From positions 13,738,001 through 13,802,000 of the forward strand of contig JAYKKI010000061.1 in assembly GCA_039881145.1 (NCBI GenBank): a stretch of 64,000 nt of DNA, in the 5' to 3' direction. The stretch comes from Druceiella hillmani. Lineage: Eukaryota; Arthropoda; Insecta; Lepidoptera; Hepialidae. Under the pieces are notes generated by a model. The model did not search any database. It saw nothing but the letters and a program-made list of their open reading frames with translations, and had not been told where the DNA came from. Every line of letters begins with the position of its first letter. The first letter of the stretch is position 1. Below are positions 12,357 through 24,587 of this stretch, in pieces. The position numbers and the translations under genes are program-made.

Positions 12357-15300
12357 GTATATTTATTTACTTAATTTTGCTATGGTTAGTGAAAACTTTT
12401 TTAATTACTTCTTTATTTTTCCGAAAACTCTCATATTTGCATCTTCTTGTACAACACTGTTTTTTTTTGGTATCTTTACCAATTTTACCATTACATTCAT
12501 TGTGCATACATACATAAATTTATCTTTTTTATCTAAAGTAAAAACCTTGTGAAAACAAATCTATTTTCGGAAAGTTAATACTGAAAGCATATGTTTTTTC
12601 TCATGGAGTCTTTGTACAAAAGCAATTGAGGTTTTATTTCTATCTGACCGAATTTGATTAAGACAAATCTTTGAGACTTACATTTTCACTGACCGATTCC
12701 AATTACCTTCACTAATGTGAAGCTTATTGGTTCCTCTTGGAATTTATTATCTCTATAGTCTTTTCACAATTTAGTCTCTATTTCATCTTTGTTCGAGTCC
12801 ATATTTTTCGTCTCTATCTAAACCCTTATAATGCGAATATAAATTTTTCCTTTAGATAACCTTTTATCCATATTAGGTGCTATTCTGTTACGCTTGGAAC
12901 CCCTGATTATTCTTGCTTAAAATTTCAGCGAAAGTTCATTATATATATCATAAGATCGAAATGCGCATTTTAATTTTTTTGCGCCCCTTTGGTTTTTTTA
13001 TACGAAAGCTTAGGAAAAGTATTTGCTGCCAAATTTTAATTTTTTTTCCGTAATAAAATAATTGTCAGTCATTTTATTTTACAGGTAATTTGAATTGACC
13101 TTTCAAATAATCGAAGTTTACAAATAATAAATCAACAATTAAAACTTATATAAAAGGTAACAACGATGACTCCGTCTTCAGGGCTTTAATTAATGGAATG
13201 CAAACCTGCACCAAATTTCGTGATTGTCCGTGAACAGCAATGTATGGTCCTCCTCAGAAACTTTTCCACTAATTTGGTGTATTTTAGAATATTTAAAAGA
13301 GTCAAGTGATATTTATGCACCTAAAACTGTATCTTCTTCTACTTATTAAAACTCATGGATGGGGAATTTCCCATCATGGTAATTTCTTAGTGAAATTTCT
13401 TTGTATCGTCGCATCTCATTTTGTCTTTATTTTCTCATTTTCATCCCATTTAACTGGACACGTTTGAGTTCTCCATAATATGCAAACGTTTGAATCCTCA
13501 TTTGCTTATTCCTTAGATCATAAGCCATCTTTATAAATATAATTCCTTCCTTTTTATTAAATGCCTCAATAATAATATATTAAATAACAACTATATATTA
13601 TTACACTGTCTGATATCATTGTGTATTTTTGTTTAATTGAATGTCTTAAGTTTTATTTTTTATACATTATCGATCCCTTCGTATTTTTTTCAAGAATTTT
13701 TTTTATAATAGCTTCGGTGAACTTGCAGTCTGGTGTCTTTTTACATTATTTTATATAAATAAAAAGGCCATTAAATAATTTTCGTAAGGTTAAACCTTAG
13801 TTATATTCAATCCAAAAAGTATCCATATCAGTACAAAAATATAACCATAATAACGCAATTTGTCTCTGTAACTGGGTTAGTTCCAAATATATTCCAAGAT
13901 ACTCCTTCGTTCTATTGAAAATTGCCTTGATGGTACTTTATTTAATTTTTTCTACTATAAAGTCGATAAAATATCAATATTTATTACTTTAGTAAAACAC
14001 AAAAAGAAATGAAAAACAAAACAATGAGGAGTTTACAAAAGAAAAGAACCAATTTATACTCCAATTCTACCGTTGACAGTTTTACGACTTTTTTTCACAA
14101 TGTTTATTTTTGACCCCTTAAAATAAAGGAAAGATTTATCTACGTTTTAACCTATTAAATACCACTATACCCTAGTACAACAAAGTACTCATGAATATTA
14201 TTATTTTAAAAGCAACTTTTTTTAAAGTTTCCTCTTTTCAAAGGCTGCCTTCTCCTCTCAAAGGGCAGAAAATTTACAAAATTCGTAAAAAACAACAAAC
14301 AGTTTAACATGTTTTCATTTACTGACTTATTACTAGCTGGCGATTCTATTGTATTAGAAAGAAACGGAAGTTTTGGGCGAGATATTCTAATCTCTCTCTC
14401 ATTAGAAAATTTTTTACTTTTTATTAATCTATTTAACCATTTTTACATTTTAATATTATGTAAAGTTGTGATCCCTATATATTTTCCATTATTTATCCTT
14501 GTATATTTTTCACTTCTCATTTTGATTAGAGCAATAAAATTGCCTAATAATTATTTCAAATAATTCATAAATTTTGGTTTGCTTAAAATTAGAATACTTC
14601 GAATCAGATGATATTTAGCGTTTTTTCGTAAACAAAAATTAGTACTTTTTGGCGATCTCCGGGCGAATTTCGATGCTGCATCTGATTTTAATGTTTTTTT
14701 CCTTGACTTACATTAAAAAACATGATTGTGGAGTTTTTGAATGGTTTACAATCTGCTGTCGTATATTAATTAAATAGTTTTTAATTTTTCTTATATCTCT
14801 GATTGCAATTGGTAAATTTACATAGAGGAGTATAAATATTTCTAGAGAATATTGATGTCAATGCGATGTAGATACGTCAATTTTATGAGAATAATATGAT
14901 GATTTGCAGCTCGAACCGTGGACACCACAACTGGAGAGATTTTATTCAGATATACACCAGGTCTCATTTTCGCGTATCGAGCTACTTAATTGGCACTTTA
15001 GGCGGGTATATCGCCTATATATGGACTAAAAAGCAAATTGTGATTTCACAGGTATTGTCAATTTAATTATATTTAATAGTCCTTTATAATTAATCTAAGA
15101 GCCGAAAGTCATCACAGTTTAAACCACTGATGAGTTTAATGTTGGTTTACTCACAATTTTTATTTTAAGTAACGGTTTAGTTTATTTGAAAATATAATTT
15201 CTATTATTTTTAAAACTGGTTTAAACTCATCGTTGTAGAATAAACCAGAAATTTGTCCGCCCGGCTAACAGTTGTTCGCAGGGCGGACAAATTCGTACAA

Positions 15301-17334
15301 ACATGTACACACACCTGTAACCCGGCTGACAGGTGCGTGTACATGCTATTAGATCATGCCAATTTATTTATTCATCAAATATAAGTCAAATCGAATTAAT
15401 TCGAAGAACACTTGCTACAAAATATCTTTAGTTATTGTTGGCGTCATATATAGTTTTGAATCTTATTGTGATGTGTAGAAAATTAAGGCATTTAAAAAAG
15501 AAAGAGTTAAGTTTTTTTTATGAATATTTTAAATAAATTCTTTAGGATTTTTAGACAGTTTCACTGTTCATCTGTTAATAAATCTACTTTTAGTTTATTT
15601 ATTAATAAAATTTACCGTTGTGTTGAAAATAATACTGCACATGGTTCAATATTAAGAAATGTAAATAGCAAATACGGAGAAAAATGACAACACTCTCAGT
15701 TTGAAGGCCAGTAGTTGACTGACAAGAGATGAATTGTGATCGTGTATATGTTAGAAGAATTAAGACAACTCATCCGAGTTCGTATATTATTACACCTTTT
15801 CGTAAGGCAAATGAAAAAATTTTTCATAAAATTTATGTTAATTGTGGAAAAAATCATTGTAGCATTCGATATTTCTATCTTGTATGCTGCAATGCAACTT
15901 CGACCTTTGTACTATCTATTTTCGTACTATGGACCTTTGAAAATTCGAGAATAAGAAAATGGTTTTAAAGTAATAGGTTTAAAAGAGGCGTTGATTGTCG
16001 AAATCCAAAGATATTTTTGAGTATATTTCGTGATATTATCCTCCTACTTTCCCAATAAAATAACAAAAAATATGAACAAAAATTTTCTTCAAATTACACC
16101 TATTACGGTTTTCTACCTATATCTATTTTTGAGTTAAATATACTCTAATTAGCATCTTGAAAGTTCGACAAGCATGTGATATTTTTCTAGGGCTGATACC
16201 ACGCATAATTAAGTTTAATTAGGTAATAATTACATACATGTTCTATTTTATGGGTAGATAAGAATTCCAGCAATTGCTCATATTTTGATTTCAATCAAGA
16301 GGATATAGAGATTATAGGTAAAAAGTTTATCATAATTTTTTTTGCAACACAACGGCATAACTTTGATAATAAATATTCTCAAAAATAGTATGAAATTTTA
16401 GTGTGTAAAATTTTAGATAAAAATTTTAATAACTTTCATTTAATTTATCGAAGAGCAAATGAATTTACGAACATAATAATTAGATATAGGTTTATTTGTA
16501 AAAAAATGTCTCTAAAATTGCCTCTAAAAAAATTTGTTACCGTGAAGCAATCTCACACAAAGCAATTTAAGTTAAAAGAAAGTAAAAATATTTACAGTGA
16601 AATATGCTTGATTCACAGCGGACATCAATTAATTATTTCCTGCTATGCGTGGTCATAATGACGTTGACATATGTATCTGGGATAGTCTGCGGCACGGAGA
16701 TCCCATATAATGCACTAAACAATGGACTATATGGGACATTTGTAAGACCTTTATGGGCCACGATGTGCATGATTGTCACTTTCGTGTTTTTATTTGGATA
16801 TGTTCGTAAGTATTATTTTTCCGATCGTATAAATTTTGTGCATACAAACAAGGTAATGAATATATGTAACCAGATTGGAATATTTTCCGAATTGGATTAG
16901 TATACCTACTTTGAAAATAGAAATTTAAATCCATTTACAAGTGAAGTATTGTTACATCAAAATAATGTAAAATTATAAGCCTCTCAGAGGTCTCCTGATA
17001 GATTTTAAACGGTGTCTTATCAGAAAATAGTTGTTTGGAATACTAGCTTAATTAAATATTGCCTACATTCTTGCCCTGTTGATATATTTTAACGTTTTAA
17101 GTGTTTCAATACCATATTCTTGTTTTTACAAGTTAACTAAATATTATTATTCCAGTTGGAATATTAAATGCAAAAATATACAGTTTCACTTGCTCTGTAG
17201 ATACTTGTCGACTATACACGAGCGTCACTTTAACCCCTAGTGCAATTAATCATGTATAATCCGGCAAAATGTTTTTTTTTATATAAATCGTCTAATTTTT
17301 CACATAAATAAAATTTTAATTTAATATTAAATCA

Positions 17335-17387
<53 letters not shown>

Positions 17388-20300
17388 GTTGTCCAGTGGC
17401 AGATTTCAATGTTTGAAAAATTATAAAAAAAACTACACCTCTAATACAAAGTAGGTTTATTTTAACTTTATAACAACAAATGCGGATTTCATTTTTTAAA
17501 AACCACGTTTTCCAAATGGCGTTCATCGAGTCTGACACACTATTCGAGTCTAGCACGCATGTTTCCAAAAACTCGTTTGCAGAGCGACTGGGGTATTCTA
17601 CTGACTTCGGCTCGAATATTTTCTTTAAGCTGTGTCACAGTGCTTGGATTTGTTTTGTAAACAACGCATTTTAAGTATCCCCATAAGAAAAAGTCACATG
17701 GGCTTAAATCGGGTGACATAGGTGGCCATGGTACGGTATCGTTTTGGGATATGTTTTTTTCTGGAAATAACTGCCGCACTGCATTCATGGACACATTAGC
17801 AGTGTGAGCTGTGGCCCCGTCCTGCTGGAACCATGTGTTTTGGTTGAAGGATGGACTATTCTGTAGTTCTACTCTGAAAAAGTCATTTAACATCTGGGCA
17901 TATCTCTCCGAATTCACAGGTACAGTTTGGCTACGTTGATTTTTAAAGAAATAAGGCCCTATGATTATTACTTTAGGCTTATGTAAAGGCTCTTGATGCA
18001 TTTGTCTTCGGTTGTGGACATCCCAGTAACGAAAGTTCTGCTTATTCACATATCCTCCAATGTGAAGGTGAGCTTCGTCACTAAAGAATATGTTGCCCAT
18101 CCGGTTAGCAGGACGAAATCTCAACAACATCACCTCCGCGTAAGTTTTTTTAAATTTAAAGTCAGAATCGTGTAAATCTTGAACAATTTGAATTTTATAT
18201 GGATGGAACTTGAGCTTTTTTCCTGTAAAGTTGATTTCGGAATCCCCAATATCGATGAACGTGTACGCAGTGATAAACGGGGATTTTCAACGACAGAAAC
18301 CATAACACTCTCGACATTTTCATCCGTGGCTACCAATGGTGTAGGTCCTGGCCTGGGTCTATTTAATGTTGATCCTGTAGCTCTGAACCTTGCTACCCAT
18401 GACTGAATGAGGTTTATCGATCACGTAATCGACGAATACTGTAACGATTATTAAATCGACAGCGTGTTACAGACAGCGAAAATCCACTCGAAATGTACGC
18501 CTCGACGGCAAAAGCGCGGTGCTCTCCACTCCACTGTTCCATGGCTACTAAAATATCCGCACCGCTTGCGCTTCTAACGACGCCCCTCGCGCCCCTCTTA
18601 TGTATTGCGTTCAGAAACTAAGTTTGTTCAAACTTTGAAATCTGCCACTGGACACAGGTATATATATACAGGTATATATATGTATATATATATATGTATA
18701 TGTATGTATATATATATATATATATATATCGCATAGTGAATACTACATTGAAAGTAATACAATGGTAATAATAAGTATAATACCAAAACGAATTAAAAGA
18801 GAGATGCGCATAATTCGATACGTTTGCTTCCTTTCCCAAATTTAATACGTGGTTTCACGTTCGCTAATTGTTTGGTTATTACGACTGGCACCAGTTTTAG
18901 AAACAATGGAATAATTGTTGCGATTCTTTATAGATGTTTTTCATTTCATATTATGAGTAATTTTCATTTTATGGGACAACAAAAAGTACAGAATTGTTGT
19001 TTTTAAAAAAATTAAATTATAAATTTTGAAAGAGTGTTAAAATTTTTTTTGTGTTATCCGATGTCCTACGATATTATCGTAGGACTAAAATGTATCCATG
19101 TCTCAATCGTGTAACATAAACAATTTTGAGCGACTGTTTTTATTATAATTGTTACTAAAATAACTTGCTTGCAATTTTTATACAAAGTTAATTCGTGAGA
19201 CACTTATCGAAAGTAACAGGTTTCATTAAAATAACATTTTATAACACATTTTGATTATTTCTGAAACTATGAATTTGAATATTAAAGACTTGACAAATTC
19301 CACCTACCGTTAATGACTTTAGAACTACAAAAATTTAAACATCAGTATGTACTTCTTTAATGGTATGGATGAAGCATAAGTTATTTGATCATTCTTAATT
19401 TTATATTGCTGGCATTTTAAGGTTTTTTTAAATTTTTTGTTTTTTTTAATTACTTTAAAAATAAAAAACAAATATTTTATGTAGGTCTTTTTAAGTTTAT
19501 CTGTATATAATATGCACGCATAACATATTATTTATTTTTAACGATGTCACGCGTTACTGGCCTAACTGATAACTGATCGTGATTTGCTTATGCTTTAAAT
19601 CCTTACTTCGTCAGTAGGTGCATCTGTATGGCAAAGCACCCATTATTTACTTTATTTTACGCCTCTAACGGGGATATCAACTCAAACGGCAGTCTTTTTA
19701 GGGAGGTTTGTCAATCGTAAATCAATATTAAATAGAATTAATTAATAATTCCATCCACCCAGTTTTCGACAGAATTTTCAATGGGTTTGCAGTAATATGA
19801 AATAAACAAGATCATGAAATAATTTTTAATCAAAAAAGAAGAATATTAAACATTTTTTTATTTCAATAAAGAAAAAAACATTTTTTTGGACGTAGTACGT
19901 AATAATAATGCATATAATGCATATAATAATAATGTATGTAATAATGCATATTGAAATTTATAAGATGCGTAAGCGTCTTATAAATTAGAGGATTATGAAT
20001 TAGGAGAAAAGCGTGCTAATAAAATACAAAAGCGTTTAAAAAGTGTTATTAATGAATGACAGAGGACTCGCCTTCAATATTCTTGACTTAAATTATTAAA
20101 TTCATTCAGTAGCAGTAATTCTTTTAAAGATTATAAGTTAAAGCTGTTGTTCATTATCTTAAATTTCTTTCATGTGTATTTTTATTTTTTTAATGTGTTT
20201 CATTAATTAGTTCTTTTTCTGAATACAATTGTTTTAGAAATAATAAATTCATATTTTTTTATGCCTGCAACTTATCATGTCGGTGATATATTATTCAAGC

Positions 20301-21872
20301 ATATCTTACAAGTAATTTGAACAAAAGATTTATATCAATGAATTGAAGATAACAACAGTAATCGAATTCGGCGCAGGCTCACAAAAAGTTGCTGTGACGG
20401 CTTTGTACGGCGCTAGGTGTGCTAAGGAGCTGACGATTACATCATTGATGTCCACAATTAAATGAAACTACGTGATGTAGTATTATTTCTATTTTCTTAA
20501 TTTGTTTACCATGACCTAGGTTTTGTTGTATTACAATATCTCCAAGTGGGCTATAAGCAAAGAATGATGCTGCTTCTTTCGACGGAAAATTCAATGTATC
20601 TTCATGTAAGCCCATAATATACAACTCCGTTATATCGTACCGTAACGTAACCGCACAAAATTATGCGAAGAGTCGTACTTTTCTTTTGTATAACTTTTTT
20701 CTGTTTAAGTATGGAACAAAGGGGATAGTTGGGAAAGTCTAGTTCACGTTCGTGTCGGTAAGAAAACTATTTTTGAAACTAATTTCCATTTTCCCACGAG
20801 TATTTAAAGAAAAGATTTAGGTTAGCGCGTTTTCAAGTTTATTACTAATAACAAAATTTAAATTTAAGATTTTTTTTGTGTTATTGGAAAACCAATTACG
20901 TTTACCATAACCTACTCATAACGCATTATTGCGGATCGAAGTGGCGTGCTCACGGTTAATTACATACGGTATACGTTTTTTACGATTAATTACATATGGT
21001 ATGTGTTATTACGGATCAAAGTGGCACGTTCATGGGTAATTTCTCACGGTATGGGTTATTACATATTAGATTTTGCCCGCTACATTGATCGTATGTTCGT
21101 TTGTAACTCATATTTGTTTTATTGTGGTGTTAATATTTTTATTGTTTTTTTATTTTTAAAAGTTTGTTTATATTATTTTGTGAGAGTAAATGTACTGCTT
21201 CTCTAAAATTCTTATTTTAAACAAACAAATATATTCCTATGGTTATAGTATCCTCATTTGAAAATGATCCAAAAATCCCAAAAATTATACCTGATATTTA
21301 TGTAATTTTAGAGAAAATCATATTTTACCGCGAATTGCTACCATTTGAAAGCGAATGGTGTATGAAAATCGTTTAGAATATTTAGGAAATGCAACATATG
21401 TGCTTCGGTAATGCCGTCGTCTTGCCAATATTATCGGCAACCCTGTAGCATTACGGTCGAGGACGGTAGCGGCCAGCGGCGGGGGGCATGGAAATAAACT
21501 ATCTCTACATATAGAATAATTGCTTCATATTTAACTTTTCGTTTAAACCTAGTCAAAAAACCATGCCGCACAGTCCAAGAATCTTCTTGTAAAATATTGC
21601 TTTTTCTCTTGGTTTTAACTTTTCAATATCATTGTATCACATAAAATAAAATGTAACTTATATTTTAACGCAAGATACTGTCTATCCGTCAGGGAAAGGA
21701 TTTGTCAAAATGTTTCAGAATAACCTCGAATCAACAAACTTTACTTCTATATTTTAATAGTATTATTGCATAAAGGCGGTAGATACAATCCAATTCTGTT
21801 TACAAAATATCAATAACAACACCATAATTGTTTTGTATATATAAATTTGAAGGATTTTGAGAGCATATTGTA

Positions 21873-21903
<31 letters not shown>

Positions 21904-24522
21904 TGTATGTTTTCAATTTTATATCGATGATAGAAATTACACCGAACTTGGTGGAGATTCATAAAACTTCCTTTGCATAAATAAAGAGGTATTTTTATCA
22001 AATTATATTTGTCCTCACCTTATTATATTATACACTTATTTTTTCATATTTCATTGAAATAGATGTACTTGGACGATTCGACGTAAGTGCTCCTTTGCCA
22101 GCTCCAAAACTACTTACAAAGTATACTTTCCAATTCTACTTTTCTGAACGGTAGTGCAAAAGCAGCTTAGAATTAGTTATTTTAGAATGAGTGAACTATT
22201 AGTAACATATTTCAATACTGATTTAACTATTAGCAGATGTAGTTTAAAAAAAGCAGCTTAGAATTAGTTATTTCAGAATGAGTGAACTATTAGTAACATA
22301 TTTCAATACTGATTTAACTTTTAGCAGATGTAGTTTAAAAAAAGCAGCTTAGAATTAGTTATTTCAGAATGAGTGAACTATTAGTAACATATTTCAATAC
22401 TGATTTAACTTTTAGCAGATGTAGTTTAAAAAAAGCAGCTTAGAATTAGTTATTTCAGAATGAGTGAACTATTAGTAACATATTTCAATACTGATTTAAC
22501 TTTTAGCAGATGTAGTTTAAAAAAAGCAGCTTAGAATTAGTTATTTCAGAATGAGTGAACTATTAGTAACATATTTCAATACTGATTTAACTTTTAGCAG
22601 ATGTAGTTTAAAAAAAGCAGCTTAGAATTAGTTATTTCAGAATGAGTGAACTATTAGTAACATATTTCAATACCGATTTAACTTTTAGCAGATGTAGTTT
22701 AAAAAAAGCAGCTTAGAATTAGTTATTTCAGAATGAGTGAACTATTAGTAACATATTTCAATACTGATTTAACTTTTAGCAGATGTAGTTTAAAAAAAGC
22801 AGCTTAGAATTAGTTATTTCAGAATGAGTGAACTATTAGTAACATATTTCAATACTGATTTAAATTTTAGCAGATGTAGCAGATGTAGTTTAAAGAAAGT
22901 AGGTGGAAAATTGTTTAATTTTTACTAACTACTTTTGCAGCCAAAATTTCCGAATTTCTCAATAAGAAGTTTTGGATCCCACTTAGCAAGCTGTCCTATA
23001 GTGTGTACTTAGTGCAAATGGTTGTGATATACCGACGCACTGGACGTAGAGTTCAACCCTTCGTGTACGGTGATCCAATACTGGTAAGTTGGAAAGTTTA
23101 TTCTGATTTGAAAATGTAATATTACGTAGAGAATATTTTAAGTTACCCTTTCAAAGTTTTTCTTTATGAGGAGGTACATTAAACAAAATTTGTTCCCTCA
23201 TACATAAATTATCTACCTACGAAATATTATGCCCAAAAGTCTAAAACTGAAGAACCGGTCGAGATGTAATAGATGGATGGACGAATGAGGCTAAATAATA
23301 TGGATATCTTTATTTAGTCCTAAAAAGAACAGAAACTGATAGAATTAACCATATCAGAGCACATATAATAAACACTACGAAATTAAATGCTGTGCGTACC
23401 AATCATTGTATTGTAATAGATGGACAGATAAAAAGGCAAATTAATAGGTATTTGACAATCGAGATAAACGTTTCTAATTTTGGTGCGATTTAGTTGGGCA
23501 TTAAATAATGAAGTATCAGTTTAATAATTTATGTACATATTAATACCGTATTATTATGGGATAAATATGACCGTATGACCGTATTATTATGGGATAAAAT
23601 TTTATGTCCCATTTATAGGCCAGTGGATAGATAACCTCTACGCAGCATTCCATAATTGGAGAGAAAGTGAAACTGTTTGGGAAAAATAACTCACAAAACT
23701 GGAAATATAAATTTACGTACTGAGTTTTAAAAATATAATAAGTTGTGTTAATTGTGAGATGCTTAAGCTGTTTCTTCTAAATTTCAGATGGTCTATATCT
23801 TGGTAGATATAGTACTAAGCATAATCTTGGCACTGTTGCTGTATCTATTCGTGGAGAAGCCTGTCTCTGGAATGTTTAAGATCACGCTGCAAGCTTACAG
23901 GTTCATTTGCTATCCTTAGTTCTGAATACATTGTTATCATGAATATTGATCACAAAAATCACATTAATTATAGAATAACTTTTAAGAATACACATTAAAA
24001 TCACATTAATTATAGAATAACTTTAAGAATAAGAATACCAAATGAACCTGTACATTTGATATTCTTATTTCTGAAAACATTGTTATCGTGAATGTTGATA
24101 TCTGGTGTGACTGCACAAAAATCACATTAATTTTAGAATAACTTTTATTAAAAAAGTCTATTCAACATTTTTCATATCATAACGGAAACAAGAATTTCGG
24201 TTTATTTAGATGGCGAGAAAAAATATCTTGTAAAGTCAATCGAAAAGTGTTATTATTCAAATCGAATCCTAATTCTTATACAATTATAAAGCTTATGTCT
24301 AGTAATGAGGCCATGTGCAATATTAAATTTACTTCCTTGACTATGTTTAGAAGCGCCAAAGTCTCATGAAAATTGTAAATTCGGGAAATACTCCAGAATT
24401 CCATCAGAGGTAATCTCTATATCTTAGATACATAGAAGAGCAAGGTTCAAAATATTATTCCAGGAAAATATATTCACATTATGACAGAGGTGTTCTTTAT
24501 AATGCCAAGTACCTCACGAAGG

Positions 24523-24587
<65 letters not shown>

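Noticed and set aside
12280..12552. Two plus-strand ORFs just after exon 7
   Set aside because: They start in a TA tract, lie after the chosen donor in intron 7, and their hydrophobic residues come from AT-rich codons.
14309..14563. Hydrophobic ORF in intron 7, considered as an extra membrane exon
   Set aside because: Exons 7 and 8 already join in phase with no missing family segment, and no matching splice sites flank it.
17338..17568. Minus-strand ORF at the left end of the mariner
   Set aside because: It starts within the transposase in another frame and ends in the TA tract; a shadow.
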